Shown here: piece by piece, positions 39,871 to 49,993 of the stretch | How positions within the stretch are numbered: the first letter of the stretch is position 1 | Layout of the letters: every line of letters starts with the position of its first letter | Assembly: GCF_025527015.1 (NCBI RefSeq) | Contig: NZ_JAODIM010000038.1 | Location: 1 to 64,000, forward strand | Direction of reading: 5' to 3' | DNA: 64,000 nucleotides | Origin: Winslowiella arboricola | Lineage (GTDB): Bacteria > Pseudomonadota > Gammaproteobacteria > Enterobacterales > Enterobacteriaceae | Notes under the pieces: generated by a model | Databases searched by the model: none | Told to the model about the DNA's origin: nothing | Seen by the model: the letters and a program-made list of their open reading frames with translations, nothing else | Position numbers and translations under genes: made by a program

Positions 39871-40995
39871 CTAAATTGTTCGCGTTGCCCGCAGAGCAAA
39901 AAGCGTAAACAGTGCACAGAATAACGCCGCCATCAGCGGTAAACCGTGCAACGTCAGCGACATCGCGATACCGCCCAGGGTTGGTCCCAGCAAAGCCCCG
40001 ATGCCCCAGCCCACCGAAAGAATGGCATAGGCTCCGGCCAGTTCGGCGCCACGAAAACGCTGACCAGTCAGGGTGATGATCACCGTGTAAATGCCGACAA
40101 ATACCCCGCCCCACAGAAACAGCAGCGTACGCGCCAGCCACAGTTCGCGCAGCGCCAGCGGCCAGATCAGCGCCCCCAAAGTGGAGAGCGCCGCCAGAAT
40201 CACAATCAGCCGCCGCCGATCGACCCGATCCGCCAGCCAGCCAATCGGCAGCTGCAATACAATCGCCCCGAGCAGCAGAATGGCAATCAGTGAGGTGGCA
40301 TCGGCTTCACGCCAGCCAAGATTGATCGCATACAGCGGCAGCAAATTCATCCCCGCGCACTCCAGCGCGGCATTCAGCACCGTGGCACTGAGCGCCAGCG
40401 GCAGCATCTGCAACCAGCTCCGCAGCGAGCGCTTTATTTCCTGCTCAGCGGCGATCGCGCCGGTCTGCGCCAGCAGCATGGCACCCGCCGCCGCCAGCGC
40501 AATAACACCGCCGAGCATAAAGGCGGTGCTGCCGCTGCCATGCAGGCTGAGGAGCAGCGGCCCGGCGGCGAAACCCAGCGACAGCATGGCGGTATACAGC
40601 GCCAGATTTTTTGCCCGATGCTGTTCCAGCGTCACCTGATTGAGCCAGGTTTCGGTGACCACCAGGATCACTTCCGTCGCCACGCCCAGCAGCAGGCGTA
40701 GCAGAAACCAGCTGGCAACCGGCAGTCCGGGAAACAGCATCAGCAGCACGCCGGCGGCCAGTAAGGCAGAAAACATCAGTTGTCGCGTGGAAAAGGTGCG
40801 GCATAGCCACGGCAGCGCCGGAGCAATCAGCAACACACCCAGCGCATGCATCGCCGCGTTAATACCAATAAAGTTCTCGCTGTAGCCACGGCTGTCCAGC
40901 GTTAGCGCAATCAGCGGTGCGCTCAGACCATAGGTCAGACCAAAAATAGTGACCGCTATGATCACCGCAGCCTTCGCGCGCCATTCAGCTCTCAT
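39871..40995 (-). CDS. MFS transporter
   Basis: About 374 residues and about twelve hydrophobic segments. A major facilitator in the YcaD-like group: TETWLNQVTLEQHRAKNLAL, LQLPIGWLADRVDRRRL and AGAYAILSVGWGIGALLGP. Substrate unknown. ATG 40995 is chosen; a GTG at 41007 is possible. Either start overlaps the end of the HdeD-like gene, so the two are translationally linked. Confidence 0.85.
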   Translation of the reverse strand: MRAEWRAKAAVIIAVTIFGLTYGLSAPLIALTLDSRGYSENFIGINAAMHALGVLLIAPALPWLCRTFSTRQLMFSALLAAGVLLMLFPGLPVASWFLLRLLLGVATEVILVVTETWLNQVTLEQHRAKNLALYTAMLSLGFAAGPLLLSLHGSGSTAFMLGGVIALAAAGAMLLAQTGAIAAEQEIKRSLRSWLQMLPLALSATVLNAALECAGMNLLPLYAINLGWREADATSLIAILLLGAIVLQLPIGWLADRVDRRRLIVILAALSTLGALIWPLALRELWLARTLLFLWGGVFVGIYTVIITLTGQRFRGAELAGAYAILSVGWGIGALLGPTLGGIAMSLTLHGLPLMAALFCALFTLFALRATRTI

Positions 40996-42355
40996 GGCGG
41001 CCGCCACTGGCCTTTTTCTGCGCTTTTCGCTGTCGGGCCTCTTGCTTGATCACCGTGCGCCGGATGGCGAAGGCTTCACGCACCCGTTTATGCCAGGCGC
41101 GGCTATGTACTGGCGTAATCACGGCCTTCAGCAGACGGACATAATCCAGCACCAGGCCAGGCGTCCAGGTCATCTCTTCCGCGCGGCCGCGCACCAGTCC
41201 CAGCAGCCAGAAATTGGGATCAAAAAACAACCGTACGCCAGGAAACGTATAGTGGCCCATCGCGCCCTCTACGGCCACATCCAGCGCCTGCACCACCGTC
41301 GAAGAGCAGTTGCGTGAGGTAAGGTTGTAAGTGCTATCCACCGAGAACACCTGCCAGTAATTACGCAGCGCCGCGGCATTATAGTGCGTAAACAGTACCT
41401 GCTGATCCGGCTCGCACCAGTCGGCAATTTCCTCTTCCAGTGAGGTCAGAAACCGTCCGGCGACATCATTCTCCTCCCCCGCGCGCAGCATGGCGCGGAA
41501 ATTACCACTGTCGCGGTCGATATCCTCAAACGGATAATGGCTGATATAGAGGTCGGGCAGCATTTGCAGCGCGGCATGGCCGGTGGAGATCACGCCATTT
41601 TGATCAATGGCGGCAATATAGCGATCGATCACCCGCCGACGATCGGTCACCACCGCCGTGCCCACTGGCGTCCATACCAGCACCGTTAGCGGTTGCGGTG
41701 GGGGCTTCTGAGGGAATGGCGGATGCTGACAGGTCACTTCACGCCAGTGGCGCAGACCACGCGAGGTAAACAGCGGTAGCGACATTACCGAAGCGTTTTC
41801 CGGCAACAGCAATACCTGGCGCGCCATCAGGATTAATGACAGACCGGACGTCATCAGCAGCAGAGCAAAACAGAGCGGTACGGTGACATGGTGATGAAAT
41901 GGCCAGTTACTGAAAATCAGCATACTGAGTCCGATCTCGATCACGCCAGCGATAATTTGCCGCCGCCATTTCGGCGAACGCAGCACCAGCGAAGAGCTGA
42001 TACGAAACACGCCATCACCGAGAAACGCTGAGCCAAACAGCAGCGAAGCAAGGATATTGTTGTCCCAGGGAAGATCGAACACCAGAAACGCAATAAACAG
42101 GAAACCCACCCCTTTCCAGATCCCAGGCCAGTGAATTCGGATACCAATAATCATCGCTGCGGCAATTTCCACCAGCCCTTCCACCACCAGCAGAACAGCC
42201 AGCATATCCAGCGGCACCGACAACCGGCCATCGCTGGCAATATCGATAAATATCGCAATCCCCAGTCCAATCCAGCACAGGCCGAAAAAAGCCATCAGCA
42301 ACCAGCGCGACTTCAGCACATGCGCGCCCACCAATAAGAAAATTAATCTTATCAA
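40985..42355 (-). CDS. HdeD-like membrane domain fused to a papain-like (NlpC/DUF4105-type) domain
   Basis: Read from the TTG at 42355 (GGAGATGT upstream) this is 456 residues; a GTG at 42415 would add 20 residues with no ribosome site. The N-terminal half has about six hydrophobic segments like HdeD/DUF308 acid-resistance proteins. The C-terminal half has ISTGHAALQMLPDLYISHYP with His260 and YNLTSRNCSSTVVQALD with Cys350, the His and Cys pattern of permuted papain-fold domains such as DUF4105. It is the first gene of a likely three-gene operon with the MFS gene and elaA. Function is unknown; a membrane-anchored hydrolase or peptidase is a guess. Confidence 0.7.
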   Translation of the reverse strand: MIRLIFLLVGAHVLKSRWLLMAFFGLCWIGLGIAIFIDIASDGRLSVPLDMLAVLLVVEGLVEIAAAMIIGIRIHWPGIWKGVGFLFIAFLVFDLPWDNNILASLLFGSAFLGDGVFRISSSLVLRSPKWRRQIIAGVIEIGLSMLIFSNWPFHHHVTVPLCFALLLMTSGLSLILMARQVLLLPENASVMSLPLFTSRGLRHWREVTCQHPPFPQKPPPQPLTVLVWTPVGTAVVTDRRRVIDRYIAAIDQNGVISTGHAALQMLPDLYISHYPFEDIDRDSGNFRAMLRAGEENDVAGRFLTSLEEEIADWCEPDQQVLFTHYNAAALRNYWQVFSVDSTYNLTSRNCSSTVVQALDVAVEGAMGHYTFPGVRLFFDPNFWLLGLVRGRAEEMTWTPGLVLDYVRLLKAVITPVHSRAWHKRVREAFAIRRTVIKQEARQRKAQKKASGGRHES

Positions 42356-42464
42356 GAGACATCTCCGCCGCAATTGAGATGTTTTAACGTTAGCAATTAG
42401 GCAGAAAGCGCACAAAGCAAACGATTAAATATTGTGCAGTGGTGAGAAGTTTAGTAAAAAAAAA

Positions 42465-42482
42465 CAGACCCGATGGGGTCTG
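42465..42482 (-). terminator. Intrinsic terminator of the nuo operon
   Basis: A perfect 7-bp stem (CAGACCC 42465-42471, GGGTCTG 42476-42482) with a four-base loop. On the minus strand the stem is followed by nine T residues, a strong intrinsic terminator, 75 bases beyond the nuoN stop codon. Confidence 0.9.
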
Positions 42483-42508
42483 CTTATTATTGTGCAATCT
42501 GTCAGCAT

Positions 42509-42532
42509 GGGCGGCGAGAGCGCCGCCCCTAC
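42509..42532 (-). repeat. Single REP hairpin downstream of nuoN
   Basis: GGGCGGCG, loop AGAG, CGCCGCCC, followed by CTAC (GTAG on the other strand). It lies between the nuoN stop and the operon terminator, where 3' REP elements commonly protect mRNA. Confidence 0.85.
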
Positions 42533-42556
42533 AGACGTTTCGCCGTTCCCGGATAA

Positions 42557-44014
42557 TTACATCAGCGGCTGCGCCAGTTGTACCAGATGGATCAGCGGCT
42601 GCGGATAGATACCTAACAGCAGCACCAGAATCGCCGAGATCAATACCACTACGCCACCGGCAGTAAATGCCCAGTTGGCTGGCGTATCGCGCTGCAGCAG
42701 TTCTGGCGGGCTAAGATAGAGACTGACTGTCACACGCAGATAGTAGTAAAGACCAATCGCACTGCCCAGCACCACTGCACCGGTCAGCCACCATAAATGA
42801 GCACCGACACCGACCGCAATAATGTAGAACTTACCGATAAAGCCCAGCGTCATCGGGATACCCGCCAGCGACAGCATCATCACCGTCATCACTGCCGAGA
42901 GAATCGGACGATGCCAGAACAGGCCACGGTAGGAGTAGAGGGAGTCCGCATCCGGGCCACGGTACGGGCTGGACATCAGACTCACCACACCAAAGGCGCC
43001 AAGGCTGCTGAACAGGTAACCGGCCAGATAGACGCCGACAGACTCCAGCGACAGCTGATGCGTCTGAATGGCAATCAGCGCCACCAGCAGATAGCCAAGG
43101 TGAGCGATTGACGAGTAACCCAGCAGGCGCTTGATATTGCTCTGCGAGATCGCCATCAGGTTACCGAACAGAATCGACGCAAAGGCGATAATGCCCAGCA
43201 CCGTACGCACCGCTTCGCTATCGGTCACCGGCGCATACATAAACAGACGCATCACCACACCAAAAATAGCGATCTTGCTGGCGGTAGCAAGGAAGGTGGA
43301 AACCGGTGCCGGCGCGCCCTGATAGACGTCCGGCGTCCAGAGATGGAACGGCACCAGCGACAGTTTAAAGCCGAGGCCGACAATCATCAGGCCGAGACCC
43401 ACCAGCAGCAGCGGTTGCGTCAGCATGCTGTCACTCAGACTCTTGCCGAGCGCCACAAAGCTCAGGTTACCGGAATCGGCATACACCAGCGCCATACCAA
43501 ACAGCAGGAATGACGACGCTGCGGCAGAGAGAATGGTGTATTTGATTGCCGCTTCCAGCGAGCGTTTCTGGCGGAAAGCATAGCCAATCAGGCCAAACAG
43601 TGGCAGCGAGATCAGCTCAATACCGATAAACAGCGCAGCCAGATGGTTGGCGCTGGCCAGCACAATGCCACCAAGCGCCGCAATCAGCACCAGCAGGTAG
43701 AACTCTTCGCGGTTGTCGGGGTAACCCTCCAGCCATGGATAGGCAAAGGTACAGGTCGCGAGACTGGCAAGGATCACCAGCCCGGTATACAGCATTGAGT
43801 AGCCATCAACGCGCAGCAGTGGCGTGACATCCATCGGGCCAGCCTGGCCGACAAAGAACAGTGACAGCAGCGCCACGTTCAGACCGATCACCGTCAGCGT
43901 AGCGTTGACGAAGTGGTTGCGTCGCCACGCAATGGACAGCATCACAACCACCACCGTCAATCCGACGATCAACAGCGGTAGCAGCGCGATCAAATGTTGA
44001 GGAGTTATTGTCAT
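42557..44014 (-). CDS. nuoN: NADH-quinone oxidoreductase subunit N
   Basis: A 485-residue antiporter-like membrane subunit of complex I (E. coli 485), part of the proton-pumping arm. Conserved parts: [39 protein letters not shown] (read in parts) and [12 protein letters not shown]. Last gene of the nuo operon; its ATG lies six bases after the nuoM stop. Confidence 0.98.
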   Translation of the reverse strand: MTITPQHLIALLPLLIVGLTVVVVMLSIAWRRNHFVNATLTVIGLNVALLSLFFVGQAGPMDVTPLLRVDGYSMLYTGLVILASLATCTFAYPWLEGYPDNREEFYLLVLIAALGGIVLASANHLAALFIGIELISLPLFGLIGYAFRQKRSLEAAIKYTILSAAASSFLLFGMALVYADSGNLSFVALGKSLSDSMLTQPLLLVGLGLMIVGLGFKLSLVPFHLWTPDVYQGAPAPVSTFLATASKIAIFGVVMRLFMYAPVTDSEAVRTVLGIIAFASILFGNLMAISQSNIKRLLGYSSIAHLGYLLVALIAIQTHQLSLESVGVYLAGYLFSSLGAFGVVSLMSSPYRGPDADSLYSYRGLFWHRPILSAVMTVMMLSLAGIPMTLGFIGKFYIIAVGVGAHLWWLTGAVVLGSAIGLYYYLRVTVSLYLSPPELLQRDTPANWAFTAGGVVVLISAILVLLLGIYPQPLIHLVQLAQPLM

Positions 44015-44020
44015 GGCGAA

Positions 44021-45541
44021 TTACGGCCTTGTAGTTGAAATTGAAGCGGTAAACCACTGCTGAATATTGCTCATCGCAGCATGTGAGGTGTCCAGAATCG
44101 GCTGTGGATAAACGCCCAGCAACACCAGCAGGACCACCAGCACCATAATCATCAGGAATTCGCGCGGTGACATGCCTGGCAGCGGCGTGTCCGATTTAGC
44201 CGGGCCGTAGTAAGCACGTTGCATCATAATTAACGAGTAAACCGACGCAAAAACCAGCCCGAAAGTGGCGATAATAATCACCACCGGCGCGACCTTAAAG
44301 CTGCCGGTCAGAATCATAAATTCACCGACAAAGTTACCGGTCCCCGGCATGCCGAGATTGGCCACCGCAAAGAACAGCGACAGACCTGGCAACCATTTGA
44401 TGCGTGACCACAAGCCGCCCATCTGACGCATATCACGGGTATGCAGACGTTCGTACAGCTGACCGCAGAGGATAAACAGCGCCGCCGCCGACAGGCCGTG
44501 CGCGATCATCTGAATCACCGCGCCCTGGAACGCCAGCTGGCTGCCGGTATAAATGGCAATCAACACAAAGCCCATATGGGAAATCGAGGTGTAAGCAATC
44601 AGACGTTTGATATCGTACTGCGTAAAGGCCATCCACGCGCCGTAGAAGATACCGATAATCCCCAGTCCCATCGCAATCGGCGCGAACTCGGCAGACGCAT
44701 TCGGGAACAGCGGCAGGCTAAAGCGTAATAAGCCGTAAGCCGCGGTTTTTAACAGGATCCCGGCGAGGTCGACCGAACCGGCGGTTGGCGCCTGGCTGTG
44801 GGCATCAGGTAACCAGCCATGCAGCGGCACAACCGGCATTTTCACCGCAAAGGCGATAAAGAAGCCCAGCATCAGCAGATATTCAACGCCATGCGACATC
44901 GGCGTTTTCAGCAGTTCGGTATAGTTGAAGGTCCAGACGCCGGTGGCGTTGTAGTGCACAAATACCAGACCCAGAATGGCGATCAGCATCACCAGACCGC
45001 TGGCCTGGGTATAGATAAAGAACTTGGTGGCGGCGGTAATACGGGTTTTACCGTCGGATGCCTTATGACCCCAGAGCGCGATCAGGAAGTACATCGGCAC
45101 CAGCATCATTTCCCAGAAGAAGAAGAACAGGAACATGTCGATGGCAAGGAACACGCCGATAACGCCACCGAGGATCCACATCAGGTTGAGATAGAAGAAG
45201 CCCTGATTGTTCTCAATTTCTTTCCACGAACAGAGTACTGCCATCAGACCAAGCAGGCCGGTCAGCACCACCATCAGCAATGACAGACCGTCAATCGCCA
45301 GATGGAAGTTGATGCCGAAACGGGGGATCCACGCGGCGGAGAATTCAGATTGCCACTGCGGCAAGCCTTTAACCTGCGTCAGCATGAAGTCGCCCTGCGT
45401 CCAGAGTTGCAGTGACAGCACCAGCGTCAGACCCATGGTGATCAGCGCAATCCAGCGCGGCACTTTCGTACCAAAGCGCTCAAACTGCCAACACAGCAAG
45501 CCACCGACAAAGGGTAATAATATAAGCCAAGGCAATAACAT
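44021..45541 (-). CDS. nuoM: NADH-quinone oxidoreductase subunit M
   Basis: A 506-residue antiporter-like proton-pumping subunit (E. coli 509). Seen: FFWEMMLVPMYFLIALWG (conserved Glu), MPVVPLHGWLPDAHSQAPT, AYTSISHMGFVLI. An unusual 218-base gap with a structured element separates it from nuoL. Confidence 0.98.
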   Translation of the reverse strand: MLLPWLILLPFVGGLLCWQFERFGTKVPRWIALITMGLTLVLSLQLWTQGDFMLTQVKGLPQWQSEFSAAWIPRFGINFHLAIDGLSLLMVVLTGLLGLMAVLCSWKEIENNQGFFYLNLMWILGGVIGVFLAIDMFLFFFFWEMMLVPMYFLIALWGHKASDGKTRITAATKFFIYTQASGLVMLIAILGLVFVHYNATGVWTFNYTELLKTPMSHGVEYLLMLGFFIAFAVKMPVVPLHGWLPDAHSQAPTAGSVDLAGILLKTAAYGLLRFSLPLFPNASAEFAPIAMGLGIIGIFYGAWMAFTQYDIKRLIAYTSISHMGFVLIAIYTGSQLAFQGAVIQMIAHGLSAAALFILCGQLYERLHTRDMRQMGGLWSRIKWLPGLSLFFAVANLGMPGTGNFVGEFMILTGSFKVAPVVIIIATFGLVFASVYSLIMMQRAYYGPAKSDTPLPGMSPREFLMIMVLVVLLVLLGVYPQPILDTSHAAMSNIQQWFTASISTTRP

Positions 45542-45609
45542 GGCGAGTCTTTCCCTTACTTGGGCCCCTCATGGGCTATCTCACTCACGATTTTGCTTCC
45601 CGGCAGTGC

Positions 45610-45648
45610 TCGCAATCCTCACATACTGAAGTATGCTGCGGTTGCTGT
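45610..45648. other. Hairpin element in the nuoL-nuoM gap
   Basis: The core CATACT-GA-AGTATG (45622-45635) is a perfect inverted repeat. Farther out, GCAATC and GGTTGC can also pair (with one G-U), leaving a 4x4 internal loop. It lies in a 218-base gap inside the nuo operon. It is probably a dispersed enterobacterial repeat or an mRNA structure; I cannot name it. Confidence 0.55.
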
Positions 45649-45759
45649 GCGCTGGCGGTAAGCAAACTCGTTTCGCCGATAACGCCCATCTCTATAGGGG
45701 TATATTTTCGAATTTCTTATTCTGGGATGGCTCTTTAAGCGCCACCCCGCTCACTAACC

Positions 45760-47598
45760 TTAAATCACCAGCAGCAGAGCCAGCACCACCACGGCGCCGA
45801 CACTCATTGAGGCGATGTACCAGCGCAGATAGCCGTTTTCACTGACCACCAGCCCCTTGTTCGCGAAACGCGACAGGATTGCCGGGGTGTTCATCAGACC
45901 GTTCAGCGGATCGCGTTGCAGCAGCCAGGCGACAGCAAGATAAGGTTTAACGAACACTTTGTCGTACAGCCAGTCGAAGCCCCATGCGACAAACCACCAG
46001 CTGCTGAAGAAGCGGCCAACCGGGCTGTTGGCGACCGCGATCACCAGTTTACGTTTGCCCAGCCACAGTGCGGCAGCCAGCAGAATACCGGTAATAGCCA
46101 CCACACCGGAGGTGATTTCCAGCGTCAGTACGCTACCGTGCGTCAGCTCCGTGGTATCAGGCAGCACGCCCTGCAATGGCGGAACAATCATCGCACCAAT
46201 AAAGGTTGAGAGAATCAGTAATACAATCAGTGGCAGATGATGGGTAATACCTTTACCTGCATGCGCATGGATCTGCTCTTTACCGTGGAAGGTAATAAAG
46301 ATCATACGGAAGGTATACAGCGAGGTCATAAAGGCCCCCACCAGCCCGGCAACCATCAGATTCAGATGACCGTTGGCCAGCGCACCCGCCAGGATCTCAT
46401 CCTTACTGAAGAAGCCCGCGGTAATCAGCGGCAGTGCTGACAGCGCCGCGCCACCCACCAGGAAGCAGACATAAACTAACGGGATGCTTTTACGCAGGCC
46501 GCCCATTTTGAAAATATTCTGCTCGTGATGACAGGCCAGAATCACTGAACCGGAAGAGAGGAACAGCAAGGCTTTAAAGAAGGCGTGAGTCATCAGGTGG
46601 AAAATGGCCGCGTCCCACGCCTGCACACCAAGCGCAAGGAACATATAGCCAATCTGACTCATGGTCGAGTAAGCCAGTACGCGTTTAATATCGGTCTGCA
46701 CCAGCGCGGCGAAACCTGCCAGCACCAGCGTAATCGCGCCGATAATCCCCACCAGATGCAGCACTTCCGGCGTCAGCAGGAACAGGCCATGCGAACGGGC
46801 AATCAGATAAACCCCCGCCGTCACCATGGTTGCCGCGTGGATCAGTGCAGAAACTGGCGTCGGGCCGGCCATTGCATCGGCCAGCCAGGTCTGCAACGGC
46901 AGCTGCGCGGATTTACCCACGGCGCCACCCAGCAGCATCAGCGTTGCCCACTGCAACATATGATTGTCAGCAGCAAAGTGCGCCGGCGCCAGTTCTACCA
47001 TTTCGCGGAAGTTCAGCGTTCCCAGCTCGTTCCACAGAATAAACAGGGCAAACGCGAGGAACACGTCACCAACACGGGTGATGATAAATGCCTTCATCGC
47101 CGCCGCGCCGTTATTCGGGTTGGTGTAATAGAAACCGATCAGCAGGTAAGAGCAAAGCCCCACCCCTTCCCAGCCGAGATACATCAGCATCAGGTTATCG
47201 GCCAGCACCAGAATCACCATGCTGGCGATAAACAGGTTGGTATAAGCAAAGAAGCGCGAATAGCCCTCTTCACCACGCATATACCAGGAGGCAAACATAT
47301 GAATAAAGAAGCCAACGCCGGTAACCACCGACAGCATGGTCAGCGACAGGCCGTCCAGCGTCAGATTGACATCGATTTTAAAATTGCCGACCTGCATCCA
47401 GGTCCAGAGCGCCTGGTTAAACACCTGCTGACCGTGATTAAAGAAATCCACTCCGGCGAACAGCGTAACCAGCGCGGCCAGACCGACCGAACCGATACCA
47501 ACGGTAGCGGAGAGATTTTCCGACCAGCGACCACGAGAAAATGCCAGCAGCAAAAAGCCAATCAGCGGGAACAGAATAGTTAAGTAAAGAAGATTCAT
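45760..47598 (-). CDS. nuoL: NADH-quinone oxidoreductase subunit L
   Basis: A 612-residue distal antiporter-like subunit (E. coli 613) with the long lateral C-terminal helix. Seen: [39 protein letters not shown] (read in parts), [17 protein letters not shown], and a hydrophobic C-terminal helix. Its start and the nuoK stop overlap by four bases. Confidence 0.98.
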   Translation of the reverse strand: MNLLYLTILFPLIGFLLLAFSRGRWSENLSATVGIGSVGLAALVTLFAGVDFFNHGQQVFNQALWTWMQVGNFKIDVNLTLDGLSLTMLSVVTGVGFFIHMFASWYMRGEEGYSRFFAYTNLFIASMVILVLADNLMLMYLGWEGVGLCSYLLIGFYYTNPNNGAAAMKAFIITRVGDVFLAFALFILWNELGTLNFREMVELAPAHFAADNHMLQWATLMLLGGAVGKSAQLPLQTWLADAMAGPTPVSALIHAATMVTAGVYLIARSHGLFLLTPEVLHLVGIIGAITLVLAGFAALVQTDIKRVLAYSTMSQIGYMFLALGVQAWDAAIFHLMTHAFFKALLFLSSGSVILACHHEQNIFKMGGLRKSIPLVYVCFLVGGAALSALPLITAGFFSKDEILAGALANGHLNLMVAGLVGAFMTSLYTFRMIFITFHGKEQIHAHAGKGITHHLPLIVLLILSTFIGAMIVPPLQGVLPDTTELTHGSVLTLEITSGVVAITGILLAAALWLGKRKLVIAVANSPVGRFFSSWWFVAWGFDWLYDKVFVKPYLAVAWLLQRDPLNGLMNTPAILSRFANKGLVVSENGYLRWYIASMSVGAVVVLALLLVI

Positions 47599-47897
47599 CC
47601 GCGCATCTCGCTTACTGTGTCAATGTTCAGAGTCTGACGACGGCGATGCAGCTGCAGTAACAGCGCGAGGCCAATACTGGCTTCCGCCGCCGCGAGGCTG
47701 ATTGCCAGGATATACATCACCTGACCATCAGCTTGTCCCCAATAGCTTCCCGCCACCACAAACGCCAGTGCCGCAGCGTTAATCATGATTTCGAGGCTAA
47801 TTAACATAAACAACAGGTTGCGACGAAGCACCAGTCCGGTCAGTCCGAGAACGAACAGAATAGCCGCCAGGATCAGTCCATGTTGCAGAGGGATCAT
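47595..47897 (-). CDS. nuoK: NADH-quinone oxidoreductase subunit K
   Basis: A 100-residue, three-helix membrane subunit, the E. coli length. The conserved Glu pair in [16 protein letters not shown] and [15 protein letters not shown] (proton channel acids) is present. Overlaps nuoJ by four bases. Confidence 0.97.
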   Translation of the reverse strand: MIPLQHGLILAAILFVLGLTGLVLRRNLLFMLISLEIMINAAALAFVVAGSYWGQADGQVMYILAISLAAAEASIGLALLLQLHRRRQTLNIDTVSEMRG

Positions 47898-48448
47898 GCT
47901 TGTTCCTCCTTGTTACTTTTTGCCGCATCCGCCGGACGGTTGCTTAACAGCTCGCCCTGACGATCTTCACGTCCGACGTGGAATGCCACCACCAGGCCCG
48001 CCAGCAGCAGCATCGACGCCAGCTCAACCGCCAGCACGTAAGGGCCAAACAGACTGATACCGACTGCTTTCGCATCAATAATGGTGCCTTCGATACCCTG
48101 ATCGTTAACGGTGCTTATCGCATACATCAGTACCGCCAGCAGCAGCAATGCCACCAGACCGGGTCCGATCCACAATGTCGGCTTCAGCCACTTACGCTCC
48201 TGCTCCTGCACCGCTTTACCGAGATTGAGCATCATCACCACGAAGACGAACAGCACCATAATGGCGCCAGCGTAGACGATGATCTCCAGTGCACCGGCAA
48301 AATAAGCGCCCAGTGAGAAGAACACCCCGGCAATCGCTAACAGTGAGATGATCAGGTACAGCAACGCATGTACCGGATTAGTGTGGGTAATGACGCGTAA
48401 TGTCGTCAGTACCGCCACCAGTCCGCAAATATAAAACGCAAATTCCAT
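47894..48448 (-). CDS. nuoJ: NADH-quinone oxidoreductase subunit J
   Basis: A 184-residue membrane subunit (E. coli 184) with five helices. The conserved segment [19 protein letters not shown] carries the pi-bulge helix important for proton coupling. It follows nuoI by ten bases. Confidence 0.97.
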   Translation of the reverse strand: MEFAFYICGLVAVLTTLRVITHTNPVHALLYLIISLLAIAGVFFSLGAYFAGALEIIVYAGAIMVLFVFVVMMLNLGKAVQEQERKWLKPTLWIGPGLVALLLLAVLMYAISTVNDQGIEGTIIDAKAVGISLFGPYVLAVELASMLLLAGLVVAFHVGREDRQGELLSNRPADAAKSNKEEQA

Positions 48449-48458
48449 GCCTGGCTCC

Positions 48459-49001
48459 TTAAGGTAACAAGCCTTTGACGTCGATGGGTTTGGCTTCGTT
48501 TTCGGCGTCGCCCTTGTCTTTACCCTCGATCGCCATACCCGCCATACGATAGAAGTTATATTCCGGATATTTACCCGGGCCTGAAATCAACAGGTCTTCT
48601 TTCTCGTACACCAGATCCTGACGCTTAAACTCACCCAGTTCGAAATCCGGGGTAAGCTGGATTGCGGTGGTCGGGCAGGCTTCTTCACACAGACCACAGA
48701 AAATGCAGCGCGAGAAGTTGATGCGGAAGAACTCCGGATACCAGCGGCCATCCTGCTGTTCCGCTTTTTGCAGCGAAATACAGCCAACCGGACAGGCGAC
48801 AGCACACAGGTTGCAGGCCACACAGCGCTCTTCGCCGTCCGGATCGCGCGTCAGCACGATACGGCCACGATAGCGCGGCGGCAGGTAAACCGGCTCTTCC
48901 GGATACATCAGCGTTTCGCGTTTGGCGAATGCATGCATCCCGATCATCCAGATGCTGCGTACCTGGGTCGCGAAACCAACCACTATCTCTTTCAATGTCA
49001 T
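48459..49001 (-). CDS. nuoI: NADH-quinone oxidoreductase subunit I
   Basis: A 180-residue peripheral-arm subunit with two 4Fe-4S clusters (N6a and N6b): [16 protein letters not shown] and [16 protein letters not shown]. It relays electrons from NuoG toward NuoB. Confidence 0.98.
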   Translation of the reverse strand: MTLKEIVVGFATQVRSIWMIGMHAFAKRETLMYPEEPVYLPPRYRGRIVLTRDPDGEERCVACNLCAVACPVGCISLQKAEQQDGRWYPEFFRINFSRCIFCGLCEEACPTTAIQLTPDFELGEFKRQDLVYEKEDLLISGPGKYPEYNFYRMAGMAIEGKDKGDAENEAKPIDVKGLLP

Positions 49002-49015
49002 GGTTATTTAACCCC

Positions 49016-49993
49016 TTACTGCGCGGTGTACAGAATCACTGCGGCAGTCGCCAGCAGGTTCAGCAGCGTCAACGGCAGACAAACTTTCCAGCCAAAAGAC
49101 ATCATCTGGTCATAGCGCGGACGTGGCAACGCTGCACGAATCAGAATAAACATCATCATAAAGAATGCGGTTTTCAGCGCAAACCAGATAAACGGAGGCA
49201 ACCAGGGACCGTGCCAGCCGCCAAAGAACAGCGTCACTATCAGCGCGGAGACGGTGACGATGGCAATATATTCACCGACAAAGAACAGACCGAACTTCAT
49301 ACCGGAGTATTCAATGTGATAACCATCGGCCAGTTCCTGCTCGGCTTCCGGCTGGTCAAACGGATGACGGTGACAGACTGCGACGCCAGCGATGGCGAAG
49401 GTCAGGAAGCCGAAGAACTGCGGGATAATATTCCACACATGTGCCTGGCTGTTGACGATATCGGTCATATTAAATGAGCCTGCCTGCGCCACCACGCCCA
49501 TCAGCGACAGGCCGAGGAACACTTCGTAGCTCAGGGTCTGCGCCGAAGCACGCATCGCACCCAACAGGGAATATTTGTTATTACTCGCCCAACCGGCAAA
49601 CAGCACCGCATAAACCGCCAGACCGGCCATCATCAGGAAGAACAACAGACCGATATTCAGGTCAGTCACTACCCAGGTCGGGCTGACCGGCACAATCGCA
49701 AATGCCAGCAGCAGCGAGGTAAAGGCAATCATTGGCGCCAGCGTAAAGATCACCCGGTCAGTAAATGGCGGGATCCAGTCCTCTTTAAAGAACATCTTCA
49801 GCATGTCAGCCACCAGCTGCAGCGAGCCGCCCCAGCCGACACGGTTTGGCCCGTAGCGGTTCTGGAACAGACCGAGCAGACGGCGCTCACCAAAGCTCAT
49901 AAAGGCGCCGCAGATTACCACCACCAGCAGGATCACTACCGCTTTAAGGATACTCAGCAGAATGTCGATAACGTCCGGAGTTAGCCAGCTCAT
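49016..49993 (-). CDS. nuoH: NADH-quinone oxidoreductase subunit H
   Basis: A 325-residue membrane subunit (E. coli 325) at the junction with the peripheral arm, forming part of the quinone site. Seen: [20 protein letters not shown], and the acidic loop around [20 protein letters not shown]. Its start overlaps the nuoG stop by four bases. Confidence 0.98.
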   Translation of the reverse strand: MSWLTPDVIDILLSILKAVVILLVVVICGAFMSFGERRLLGLFQNRYGPNRVGWGGSLQLVADMLKMFFKEDWIPPFTDRVIFTLAPMIAFTSLLLAFAIVPVSPTWVVTDLNIGLLFFLMMAGLAVYAVLFAGWASNNKYSLLGAMRASAQTLSYEVFLGLSLMGVVAQAGSFNMTDIVNSQAHVWNIIPQFFGFLTFAIAGVAVCHRHPFDQPEAEQELADGYHIEYSGMKFGLFFVGEYIAIVTVSALIVTLFFGGWHGPWLPPFIWFALKTAFFMMMFILIRAALPRPRYDQMMSFGWKVCLPLTLLNLLATAAVILYTAQ

